From Prevotellaceae bacterium UBA4359 (lineage in GTDB: Bacteria > Bacteroidota > Bacteroidia > Bacteroidales > Bacteroidaceae), in NCBI GenBank assembly GCA_002393555.1, contig DGSP01000032.1:1-7535 (forward strand): a DNA stretch of 7,535 bases, in the 5' to 3' direction. The notes under the pieces were generated by a model that was not told the DNA's origin, ran no database searches, and saw only the letters and a list, made by a program, of their open reading frames with translations. Within the stretch, counting starts at the first letter, position 1. The number at the start of each line of letters is the position of its first letter. Made by a program: the position numbers and the translations under genes. This document shows positions 1 through 6,252 of this stretch, one piece after another.

Positions 1-54
1 TAAGGCTTACGTCGAACTCACGTTAATATTATGCGCTGGGTGAGCGAAATGTGA

Positions 55-69
55 TGCGCACGGTGCGCA
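55..69. repeat. Short perfect inverted repeat in left-edge intergenic DNA
   Basis: TGCGCAC and GTGCGCA flank a single G, giving a 7-bp perfect inverted repeat. The 97 nt at the left edge hold no start codon followed by a useful frame on the minus strand just downstream of the nucleotidyltransferase. They also hold a near-palindrome at about 8-27 (TTACGT, seven bases, ACGTTAA). Such sites may bind a protein or be remnants of a dispersed repeat. No T-run follows, so a terminator is not supported. Confidence 0.35.
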
Positions 70-97
70 CTATGGATGCGTAAATCGTTTGGGGTCT

Positions 98-397
98 TTA
101 TTTCTTTCTCTCATAAATCAATATCTTGTCACGTTCTGCACTTTCTCTGGCAAAGGGTAATAGTCCGCCGTCCGTGATGATGTCCACTTCTCGTCCCAAC
201 AGGGCTTTCAAGTCCTCGTACATGCCGCCGAGTGTGAACAAACTGAAATGCTGAGTCTTGTCTGGAACAATGAGAATGTCCACATCGCTGTCGGGCCTTT
301 CTTCACCTCGCGAATAAGAACCAAACAGCCATGCTTTTAAGACGGGTTTTGTCTTAAAATATTCTGCCATCATTCGTGTCATTGTTATGGTACTCAT
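98..397 (-). CDS. Minimal nucleotidyltransferase (MNT-type, MntA-like)
   Basis: This 99-aa protein is a single small domain of the DNA polymerase beta-like nucleotidyltransferase superfamily. The signature is clear: G26-S27 followed by R30-G31 and then S37-D38-V-D40, the GS...DxD metal-binding motif. A third candidate carboxylate is D72 in EVDII. The length suits the minimal MNT proteins that often act as antitoxins to HEPN RNases by transferring nucleotides to them; that role is family knowledge, not shown here. A HEPN gene normally sits beside it, but the 97 nt downstream contain none and the upstream neighbour is divergent, so it may be an orphan or its partner may lie beyond the edge. The start at 397 lies about 20 nt downstream of a good promoter. 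Other in-frame ATGs at codons 6, 9 and 10 are possible. Confidence 0.85.
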   Translation of the reverse strand: MSTITMTRMMAEYFKTKPVLKAWLFGSYSRGEERPDSDVDILIVPDKTQHFSLFTLGGMYEDLKALLGREVDIITDGGLLPFARESAERDKILIYERKK

Positions 398-420
398 GTA
401 ATTCAGTCTTTTTCAGGTGG

Positions 421-451
421 CAAAAGTAATGAAATTTTGTCGTCTTCCAAA
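421..451 (-). promoter_or_regulatory. Bacteroidetes-type promoter for the nucleotidyltransferase
   Basis: Read on the minus strand, a TTTG -33 box (448-451) is followed after exactly 19 nt by TACTTTTG (421-428), a full match to the Bacteroidetes -7 consensus TAnnTTTG. Transcription would start near 415 and give a leader of under 20 nt before the ATG at 397. It is back to back with the plus-strand promoter at 480-510. Confidence 0.7.
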
Positions 452-479
452 CTTTTCAGCAAGAAAAAATGCACTTTAC

Positions 480-510
480 TTGTTTGTTTTGTCGGGAAAG
501 TGTATTTTTG
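480..510 (+). promoter_or_regulatory. Bacteroidetes-type promoter for the 544-1078 gene pair
   Basis: TATTTTTG at 503-510 matches TAnnTTTG. TTG at 480-482 lies 20 nt upstream as a three-base -33 box; TTTG copies at 483 and 488 are less well spaced. The expected start near 516 lies inside the longest reading frame that begins at 469, which argues for translation from the ATGs at 544 or 547 instead. Confidence 0.6.
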
Positions 511-543
511 CAAGCAATATTATTAACCAATAACACATTTACG

Positions 544-753
544 ATGATGGAAGAGAACAAAAAGGTGATACCCGACTTTGGCTATGTAGCCTTTGTGGGA
601 GAGAAACCGCAAGGTCTGCCAAAGCCCAAGGTCGTAAGATGTGGTACCAAAAACCGCAATCATGCTCCGATTAAAGTTAGACGCGCCATACGAACAGGTG
701 TACGTGTATATCAGCCTGGAGAATCCATTGACTGGTCAGGTGCGTACAATTGA
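544..753 (+). CDS. Small hypothetical protein overlapping the protease gene
   Basis: I do not recognise this 69-aa ORF. The start at 544 (or the next codon, 547) is chosen because the frame upstream of it would begin before the predicted transcription start. The first 32 or so residues look like protein, with VIPDFGYVAFVGEKPQG followed by a Lys/Pro stretch. The last 30 residues (PIKVRRAIRTG onward) are arginine-rich and overlap the well-supported protease frame, so they look like an out-of-frame reading. Two explanations remain: a true overlap of about 92 nt in a translationally coupled pair, or one longer ancestral gene broken by a frameshift near 640-660, where there is an A5 run. No domain, signal peptide or membrane segment is visible. 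Confidence 0.4.
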   Translation: MMEENKKVIPDFGYVAFVGEKPQGLPKPKVVRCGTKNRNHAPIKVRRAIRTGVRVYQPGESIDWSGAYN

Positions 754-1078
754 TGCAAAAATCGACACGGGTGCTGCTGTAACCATTATACCTAAAGAGG
801 TTGTAGAAGGGCTTGGCCTTCCTTCTTTAGGCAATTGGGACTTTTCTATGGTGGATGGTACACCACTTTCGACCGAAGCGTTCATGTGTCGTCTGTCATT
901 CTCGGACGAAGATTCTATAGATACCCCTATTTATGTTTGCGACACCGAATCTGGTATCGCGTTGTTAGGTATGGACATTTTGCGGCTTTGTAATTTTTCC
1001 CAATGGCATGAATGGGAAGAGAAGGAGCACTCTGTCTTTTTCGAAATGGAATTGATTGCAGAGGAGGCCATGTTGTAA
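662..1078 (+). CDS. Retropepsin-like aspartyl protease domain protein
   Basis: This 138-aa protein has the single-domain clan AA aspartyl protease pattern. D35-T36-G37-A38 follows a beta strand (RTIDAKI) and is followed by AVTIIP, the usual layout around the catalytic DTGA. The second conserved segment is ALLGMDIL at 100-107. Retroviral-type proteases of this size work as homodimers, each subunit giving one Asp. No signal peptide or membrane helix is seen, so it is probably cytosolic, and its substrate is unknown. The ATG at 662 was chosen because homology-like sequence starts there; a GTG at 641 gives seven more residues (stop TAA at 635-637 in the same frame). It probably shares the promoter at 480-510 with the small overlapping ORF and ends at the hairpin at 1095. 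Confidence 0.8.
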   Translation: MLRLKLDAPYEQVYVYISLENPLTGQVRTIDAKIDTGAAVTIIPKEVVEGLGLPSLGNWDFSMVDGTPLSTEAFMCRLSFSDEDSIDTPIYVCDTESGIALLGMDILRLCNFSQWHEWEEKEHSVFFEMELIAEEAML

Positions 1079-1094
1079 GAGACCTTAGGCGGAT

Positions 1095-1141
1095 AAAAGA
1101 TGTGCCTTGAGACATAAAACTATCTCAAGGCACATCTTTTT
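1095..1141. terminator. Bidirectional Rho-independent terminator between convergent genes
   Basis: A perfect 18-bp stem (1095-1112 with 1123-1140) encloses a 10-nt loop. The top of the stem reads GTGCCTTGAGA and its complement. The right arm ends in a T5 run and the left arm begins with AAAA, so it should work in both directions: for the protease gene on the plus strand and for the SDR gene ending at 1147 on the minus strand. Confidence 0.9.
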
Positions 1142-1146
1142 CTCCA

Positions 1147-1902
1147 TTAAACCTTCGACGCCACTTTCATCCTCACCCACAACCATCGGGGTACGAGTCG
1201 CCAGAAGAAGACGAGGAGGCGGTAGCGCCAGTCGATGGTGATGATGGAGCGGTCAGCCTGGATGCCTTTGGCAATGGAAAGGGCAACTCGGTGCGGGTCG
1301 AGTTGGAGAGGGTAGTGATGTCCGTCGGAAAGGAGGGGGGTGCGTACAAAACCAGGACGGATGTCGTGGAGGTGGATGTGGTGGATGCCTCGGATGTGGC
1401 AGAGTTGGGTGAGGCACTCCATGTAGTGGTTGATGTAGCGTTTGGTGGACGAATAGGCAGGGGCTGCACCGAGTCCTCGTGTGCCAGCAATGCTGCTGAT
1501 GACGGCGAGGTGGGCTTCACGGTCGGGATGCTCCATGAAGTAGTGGAAGGCGGTATCGACCATTTGGGTGAAACCTGTCACGTTGGTGGCTACGGTCGTC
1601 ATCTCCTTTTCCATGTCGAGGGCAGGGTTTTGGTAACCGACTCCGGCACTATGAAAGTAGAGATTCATGCCTCCCGTCTTGCCGATGAGGGTGAGCAGAT
1701 GTTTCGGAGCATCTTCCTTTGTGATGTCGATGCACTCGGTGGCGACCACATCGAGGTTCTTGCTCTGAATCTGTTGCAGTCGCTCTTGCCGACGACCAGC
1801 AATGCCCACCTGCCAACCTTGAGCGGTGAGCACCTTGACCATTTCGAGTCCGATGCCCGATGTGGCTCCGATGATGATGGCTCTTTTCTGTGTACTCTTC
1901 AT
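1147..1902 (-). CDS. SDR family NAD(P)-dependent oxidoreductase
   Basis: A classical short-chain dehydrogenase/reductase of 251 aa, close to the family's usual 250. The Rossmann glycine motif is G12-A-T-S-G16-I-G18. The NNAG-like segment is HSAG at 84-87. N107, S137, Y150 and K154 (YSSTK) make the Asn-Ser-Tyr-Lys catalytic set, and RPGFVRT at 182-188 is the conserved PG motif after the active site. The R-R pair at 37-38 after strand beta-2 suggests NADP(H) preference. The substrate cannot be told. The C-terminal 30 residues are rich in Trp, Phe and Arg, perhaps for membrane or lipid contact. The ATG at 1902 is preferred over 1911 because the -7 box at 1925-1932 would leave almost no leader for the latter. 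A broken homologous 3' end occurs at 6253-6389. Confidence 0.9.
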   Translation of the reverse strand: MKSTQKRAIIIGATSGIGLEMVKVLTAQGWQVGIAGRRQERLQQIQSKNLDVVATECIDITKEDAPKHLLTLIGKTGGMNLYFHSAGVGYQNPALDMEKEMTTVATNVTGFTQMVDTAFHYFMEHPDREAHLAVISSIAGTRGLGAAPAYSSTKRYINHYMECLTQLCHIRGIHHIHLHDIRPGFVRTPLLSDGHHYPLQLDPHRVALSIAKGIQADRSIITIDWRYRLLVFFWRLVPRWLWVRMKVASKV

Positions 1903-1924
1903 TGCCTGCATTGTTTTGTAGTTG

Positions 1925-1932
1925 CAAAGATA
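1925..1932 (-). promoter_or_regulatory. -7 promoter box before the SDR gene
   Basis: TATCTTTG on the minus strand is a full match to TAnnTTTG. No TTTG box lies at the usual 19-21 nt upstream, so the promoter may be weak or need an activator. Transcription would begin near 1920, about 18 nt before the ATG at 1902. Its presence after the glnN terminator suggests the SDR is transcribed on its own. Confidence 0.5.
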
Positions 1933-1987
1933 TGACTTTTCCATGAATCTGTGCCTTTTGGAGTGTCGTTTTTTGGAGGAAGGCATG

Positions 1988-2007
1988 AAAAAAGGGAGGA
2001 AACTCCC
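1988..2007 (-). terminator. Rho-independent terminator after glnN, with an alternative longer fold
   Basis: On the minus strand GGGAG-TTTC-CTCCC is followed directly by T6 (1988-1993), a compact intrinsic terminator 47 nt after the glnN stop. The same downstream arm can instead pair with an upstream segment at 2017-2030 (GGGAGG, four extra Gs, AAAC), giving a longer stem with a G bulge. The two folds share bases and exclude each other. Confidence 0.75.
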
Positions 2008-2053
2008 ATGTGGAATGTTTCCCCCCTCCCGTATTGGAAGAATCGTTTTTTTG

Positions 2054-4240
2054 TCAATTGATGAACAGCAACTCGCGGTATTTCGGCAGTGGCCAAAGGT
2101 CGTTGTCAACCACCTCCTCCAGTTTGTCGATGGGGCGACGGATGGCGAAGAGGGATTCGGCAATGTCGTAGTAGGCAAGCGCCTTCTCCTTTTCGTCCTC
2201 AATCTTGTTGGCAGCCTTGCGGGCATCGACCATTGCAGCACACTTGGTGCGCACTTCCTCAATGAGTTTGGTCACACGCTGTAGCAGCGTCAGTTCGGTC
2301 TCTGCCATGCTCTCGAAGTCGTCGGGATAGAGGGCTTTGAGTTGGGTGACGATGTTGAGCAGGCGGGTCTTGTAGGCGAGGGCGGCAGGGATGATGTGGT
2401 TAAGTGCCATGCGTCCCATCACACGTGCCTCAATCTGCACCTTCTTCGTGTAGGTCTCCCACTTCACTTCGTTGCGGGCTACCAGTTCGGCTTCAGTATA
2501 GACACCCGTGCTGGTGAACATCTCAACAGAGGCTGCCTTCGTGAACTCGTCGAACATACGTGGCACACAAGTCTCCGTGTCCAGGCCACGACGTTTTGCC
2601 TCTTCTTTCCACTCATCGGTATAGCCGTTGCCATCGAAGCAAACGGTGTCGATGATGCTGGCGATGAGTGGCTTGAGCACATCCATGAAGGCGATGTTCA
2701 TGGCTTTCCCTGCTGCCAGTTCCTTATCCACCGCAGCCTTGAAGGCGATGAGTTGTTCTGCCACGGCAGCATTGAGTGTGGTCATGGCTCCTGCACAGTT
2801 GGCACTCGAACCCACAGCACGGAACTCGAAGCGGTTGCCCGTGAAGGCAAAAGGACTGGTGCGGTTGCGGTCGGTGTTGTCGATAAAGATTTCAGGAATC
2901 TCGACGAGTCCCACCGATGCACCCTTCTTGCCGGCAATCTCAATCGGCGTGTCGGAAGGCACTTCGAGCAACTTGCGCAGCACCTTCGTCATCGTGTCGC
3001 CCAGGAAGGAGGAGATGATGGCTGGTGGTGCTTCATTCGCACCCAGTCGGTGAGCGTTTGTCGCCGTAGCGATGGAGGCTTTCAGCAAGGCATTGTGTTT
3101 CTGTACAGCCACCAGCACGTTTACAAAGAAGGTGACAAATTGAAGGTTGCCCTTTGCATCCTTTCCTGGTGCAAGAAGCAGGGTGCCCGTGTCGGTGCCG
3201 AGCGACCAGTTGTTGTGCTTGCCCGAACCGTTGATGCCTGCGAAAGGTTTTTCGTGCAGCAGGAGCACAAAGCCATGCTTACGGGCAATCTGGTTCATCA
3301 GGTTCATCATCATCTGGTTCTGGTCGTTCGAAAGGTTGGTCTCACCATAGATGGGAGCCAACTCAAACTGGTTGGGAGCCACCTCGTTGTGACGAGTCTT
3401 CAATGGAATGCCATGACGGTAACCCGCAATCTCCACATCCTTCATGAACTCCATCACTCTTGAGGGAATGGCACCGAAATAGTGGTCGTCCAACTGCTGG
3501 TTCTTCGACGATTCATGTCCCATCAGTGTCCTGCCCGTCAACATCAGGTCGGGACGAGCGGCATAGAGGTCTTCATCCACCAGGAAGTATTCCTGTTCCC
3601 ATCCTAAATAAGAATAAACTTTCTTCACCTTCGGGTCGAACATCTGGCAGATAGGCACGGCAGCATCGCTCACCGCCTTCAAAGACTTCTTCAGCGGAGT
3701 CTTGTAGTCGAGTGCCTCGCCCGTATAGGAAACGAACACCGTAGGAATACAGAGTGTGTCATCCTGAATGAAGACGGGTGATGTAGGGTCCCATGCCGTG
3801 TAGCCACGAGCCTCAAATGTAGCGCGGATGCCACCGCTTGGGAACGAACTGGCATCTGGTTCCTGCTGAATGAGCGACTTGCCACCAAACTCCTCCAGCA
3901 TGCCGCCCTTGCCGTCATATTCCATCAGTGAGTCGTGCTTTTCGGCAGTACCTTCGGTCAACGGCTGGAACCAGTGCGTGATGTGTGTCACGCCATGCTC
4001 CATCGCCCACGTCTTCATGCCGTCAGCCACCTCGTCGGCAATGCTGCGGTCGAGCGGATGCCCGTTGTCAATACAGTCAATCAGTGCCTCGTAGGTGTCG
4101 CTGCTCAGATACTTGCGCATCTTCTCGCGGTTGAATACTAACTCTCCAAAATACTTGGAAGTTTGTTCACTCATTTTCTCGGCAGGCACCGCCTTCTTCT
4201 TGAAAGCATCCTGCACCACGTCAAATCTCAGTTTGCTCAT
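2054..4240 (-). CDS. glnN: Glutamine synthetase, type III (GlnN)
   Basis: It makes glutamine from glutamate, ammonia and ATP in the cytosol, the entry step of ammonia assimilation. At 728 aa it has the length of the type III enzymes first known from Bacteroides fragilis, far above the roughly 450 aa of type I. Visible signatures are GGIRATFEARGYTAWDPTSP (136-155), GWEQEYFLVD (213-222, metal-binding glutamates), NEVAPNQFELAP (285-296), GINGSGKHNNWS (335-346) and NRTSPFAFTGNRFEFRAVGSS (459-479). The typical C-terminal tail with PIDKLEEVVDNDLWPLP is present, so the gene is full length. The start at 4240 fits the family start MSKLRFDVVQ; the frame stays open 33 codons further, into the asnB terminator and stop, and those low-complexity Asn/Thr residues are probably not coding. 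It lies 82 nt downstream of asnB, and no clear own promoter is visible. Confidence 0.97.
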   Translation of the reverse strand: MSKLRFDVVQDAFKKKAVPAEKMSEQTSKYFGELVFNREKMRKYLSSDTYEALIDCIDNGHPLDRSIADEVADGMKTWAMEHGVTHITHWFQPLTEGTAEKHDSLMEYDGKGGMLEEFGGKSLIQQEPDASSFPSGGIRATFEARGYTAWDPTSPVFIQDDTLCIPTVFVSYTGEALDYKTPLKKSLKAVSDAAVPICQMFDPKVKKVYSYLGWEQEYFLVDEDLYAARPDLMLTGRTLMGHESSKNQQLDDHYFGAIPSRVMEFMKDVEIAGYRHGIPLKTRHNEVAPNQFELAPIYGETNLSNDQNQMMMNLMNQIARKHGFVLLLHEKPFAGINGSGKHNNWSLGTDTGTLLLAPGKDAKGNLQFVTFFVNVLVAVQKHNALLKASIATATNAHRLGANEAPPAIISSFLGDTMTKVLRKLLEVPSDTPIEIAGKKGASVGLVEIPEIFIDNTDRNRTSPFAFTGNRFEFRAVGSSANCAGAMTTLNAAVAEQLIAFKAAVDKELAAGKAMNIAFMDVLKPLIASIIDTVCFDGNGYTDEWKEEAKRRGLDTETCVPRMFDEFTKAASVEMFTSTGVYTEAELVARNEVKWETYTKKVQIEARVMGRMALNHIIPAALAYKTRLLNIVTQLKALYPDDFESMAETELTLLQRVTKLIEEVRTKCAAMVDARKAANKIEDEKEKALAYYDIAESLFAIRRPIDKLEEVVDNDLWPLPKYRELLFIN

Positions 4241-4244
4241 AGTC

Positions 4245-4262
4245 GTGTTTGTGTTTGTGTTG
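4245..4262 (-). repeat. Hexamer repeat in the glnN leader
   Basis: Just before the glnN start the leader holds three tandem hexamers, GTGTTT, GTGTTT, GTGTTG on the plus strand (CAAACAC-type on the mRNA). The RNA would be C/A-rich and unstructured right before the start codon, which may favour ribosome entry where Shine-Dalgarno sites are not used. No riboswitch-like fold or good TAnnTTTG box was found between 4241 and 4301. Confidence 0.45.
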
Positions 4263-4297
4263 TTAATTGTATATTGGATAGTGTTTGTTGGCAGATG

Positions 4298-4323
4298 AAA
4301 AACCGCCCAGCGCGTGGGCTGGT
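4298..4323 (-). terminator. Terminator overlapping the asnB stop codon
   Basis: On the minus strand the stem ACC-(A)-GCCCA pairs with TGGGC-GGT around a CGCGC loop and is followed by T5 (4298-4302). The first base of the stem region coincides with the last base of the asnB TAA. It probably limits but may not abolish readthrough from asnB into glnN. Confidence 0.7.
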
Positions 4324-6056
4324 TAATATGCTTGTTCATGCACTCCCTTCACGGCTCGTCCGCTGGGGTCGTTCATGTTCTTGAATGCAGCATCCCATTC
4401 CAGGGCGATGGCAGTGGAACATGCCACCGATGCCTCTTGGTTCACACTTCGTGCTGCCGATGGGCTGGGGAAGTGTTCCTCAAAGATGCTGCGATAGTAG
4501 TATTCCTCCTTGCAGAGTGGGGGATTGATGGGGAACCGTTCGGCAGCATGAGCCATCTGCTCGTCGCTGACCGCCTCTGCAGTCACTTTCTTCAGCGTGT
4601 CAATCCATGAGTAGCCTACACCGTCGCTAAACTGCTCCTTCTGTCGCCATGCCACACTTTCGGGCAACAAGTCGGCAAAGCCTTCGCGCACCACAGCCTT
4701 CTCAATCTTGAATCCGCCTCCTCCTTCGGGGGAGGTTGGGAGGGGGCCACACATCTTTAGAACAGGGTCTATACGCATTGCCACATCGAGAAACTCCTTG
4801 TCGAGGAACGGCACACGGCCTTCAATGCCCCATGCCATCAGCGACTTGTTCGCTCTCAAGCAGTCATAGAAATGCAGTTTCTTCAACTTCCGCACCGTCT
4901 CCTCATGGAAAGCCTTTGCATCAGGTGCCTTGTGGAAATAGAGGTAGCCACCGAAAATCTCGTCAGCCCCTTCGCCGCTGAGCACCATCTTGATGCCCAT
5001 GCTGCGGATGACTCGTGCCAGCAGATACATCGGAGTGGATGCACGCACCGTCGTCACATCATAAGTCTCCGTGTAGTATATCACATCGCGGATGGCATCC
5101 AAACCCTCCTGCACCGTATAGTTCACCTCGTGGTGCACTGTGCCGATATGCTTTGCCACCTCTTGTGCCTTCGCCAAGTCGGGCGCGCCCTTCAGTCCTA
5201 CGGCGAACGAGTGCAACTGGGGCCACCACGCATCGTGCTTGTCATTGGTCTCAATGCGTTTTGCAGCATACAATTTAGCGATGGCTGACACCACCGAACT
5301 GTCCAATCCGCCAGAGAGCAGCACCCCGTATGGCACATCGCTCATCAACTGGCGTTTCACAGCCGCCATCAGCCCCTCCTTCACCATCTGCACCGCCTCC
5401 TTTCTGTCGCTTGTAGCCCACTGCATGCCATCATACTGCATCCAGTCACGCTCGTACCAACGGTGGAAGTTGACAGTTGTGAGTGGCGAGTTGGCTGTCA
5501 CGTCCATGCTGCAAAGGTAGTGTCCCGGAGGGAAAGGCTGATATTCCTCACACTGCCCCTCCAATGCCTTCAGTTCACTTGCCGCATACACCGTACCGTC
5601 CTTGTCGTGTCCTATATATAAAGGTATCACCCCGATAGGGTCACGGACTATCAGATAGTCGTCGGTTGTGGAGTCGTACAAGACAAACGAAAAGATGCCG
5701 TTCAACTTGTCGATGAAGTCGGTGCCATACCGTTCATACAGAGCCAAGATGACCTCGCAGTCCGACCCTGTCTGAAACTCATACTGCCCTGCAAACAGCC
5801 TTCGAATCTCCTGATGATTGTATATCTCGCCATTCACCGCCAGCACCTTCTTTCCGTCAGACGAATACAATGGTTGTCCACCCGAAAGCGGGTCAACGAT
5901 TGCCAGCCGTTCGTGTGCCAGCACCGCCTTTTCACTGCTATACACCCCGCTCCAGTCGGGACCACGATGCCGAATCTTCCTCGACATCTTCAGGGCTTTC
6001 TCTCTCGCCTGTCGGGCGTCACCCTTCACTTTGAGTATTGCAACAAATCCACACAT
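4323..6056 (-). CDS. asnB: Asparagine synthase B, glutamine-hydrolysing (AsnB)
   Basis: It converts aspartate, glutamine and ATP to asparagine, glutamate, AMP and PPi. The class II glutaminase domain (about 1-200) starts with the nucleophile C2 after Met removal and has R50, NGE at 75-77 and SD at 98-99 as substrate contacts. The synthetase domain carries the PP-loop SGGLDSS at 248-254, SGEGADEIFGGY at 360-371 and GRVPFLD at 413-419. It closely follows Escherichia coli AsnB throughout (VAWRQKEQFSDGVGYSWIDT is shared), including the C-terminal DPSGRAV. At 577 aa it is about 20 residues longer than E. coli AsnB (554 aa). Roughly half of this is a Pro/Gly-rich insertion at 438-448, after KMCG. 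The start MCG is fixed by the catalytic Cys. It has its own strong promoter at 6123-6154, and glnN lies downstream, making the glutamine AsnB uses. Confidence 0.97.
   Translation of the reverse strand: MCGFVAILKVKGDARQAREKALKMSRKIRHRGPDWSGVYSSEKAVLAHERLAIVDPLSGGQPLYSSDGKKVLAVNGEIYNHQEIRRLFAGQYEFQTGSDCEVILALYERYGTDFIDKLNGIFSFVLYDSTTDDYLIVRDPIGVIPLYIGHDKDGTVYAASELKALEGQCEEYQPFPPGHYLCSMDVTANSPLTTVNFHRWYERDWMQYDGMQWATSDRKEAVQMVKEGLMAAVKRQLMSDVPYGVLLSGGLDSSVVSAIAKLYAAKRIETNDKHDAWWPQLHSFAVGLKGAPDLAKAQEVAKHIGTVHHEVNYTVQEGLDAIRDVIYYTETYDVTTVRASTPMYLLARVIRSMGIKMVLSGEGADEIFGGYLYFHKAPDAKAFHEETVRKLKKLHFYDCLRANKSLMAWGIEGRVPFLDKEFLDVAMRIDPVLKMCGPLPTSPEGGGGFKIEKAVVREGFADLLPESVAWRQKEQFSDGVGYSWIDTLKKVTAEAVSDEQMAHAAERFPINPPLCKEEYYYRSIFEEHFPSPSAARSVNQEASVACSTAIALEWDAAFKNMNDPSGRAVKGVHEQAY
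4713..4745. repeat. C/G-rich palindromic insertion inside asnB
   Basis: About 33 nt here code for PLPTSPEGGGG between KMCG and the FKIEK segment; E. coli AsnB has only NG between KMCG and KMEK. On the plus strand it reads CCGCCTCCTCC, TTCG, then GGGGAGG, TTGGGAGGGGG: an imperfect hairpin with a TTCG loop. It is in frame and free of stops. From memory it resembles a short repeat family (CCTCCC-AACC-TCCCC-GAA-GG type) scattered in Bacteroidetes genomes; this was not checked. Confidence 0.6.
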
Positions 6057-6122
6057 GTCTTTTTGCTTTTATGTTTGTGTATTCTGTAAACAATTTGTAA
6101 TTGCTTTGTTTATTTTCGATTG

Positions 6123-6154
6123 CAAATTTACATCATTTATATTTATTGTGCAAA
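6123..6154 (-). promoter_or_regulatory. Bacteroidetes-type promoter for asnB
   Basis: On the minus strand TTTG (6151-6154), exactly 20 nt, then TAAATTTG (6123-6130) matches the consensus fully. The expected start near 6117 gives an AT-rich leader of about 60 nt before the ATG at 6056. No attenuator hairpin is evident in that leader. Confidence 0.75.
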
Positions 6155-6252
6155 CATTTTGCAATGAATTTTATATTTTCTTGTGTTATTTTGTCTAATC
6201 TTCCCTCTTTTTGCTTTCTTCCCAACAAAAAAGGCCGCCTTTCAGCAGTTTT

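Noticed and set aside
1291..1935. Plus-strand open frame opposite the SDR gene (214 codons)
   Set aside because: Antisense shadow of the SDR coding sequence; no motif and no promoter.
1903..2262. N-terminal extension of the SDR frame up to 2262
   Set aside because: It would cross the glnN terminator and part of glnN, and the residues are low-complexity Arg/Pro/Ser; the SDR fold begins at MKSTQKR (1902).
2342..3463. Long plus-strand open frame (373 codons) opposite glnN
   Set aside because: It is fully antisense to the strongly supported type III glutamine synthetase and its translation is rich in His, Cys and Val with no family features, as expected for the complement of a biased coding sequence.
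4241..4339. 33-codon upstream extension of glnN
   Set aside because: It overlaps the asnB stop and terminator, is Asn/Thr repeat sequence, and family members start at MSKLRF-like residues.
6230..6242. Small hairpin AAAGG-CCG-CCTTT with flanking A and T runs
   Set aside because: Stem of only five pairs with a three-base loop, and there is no gene whose end it would serve; too weak to call a terminator.
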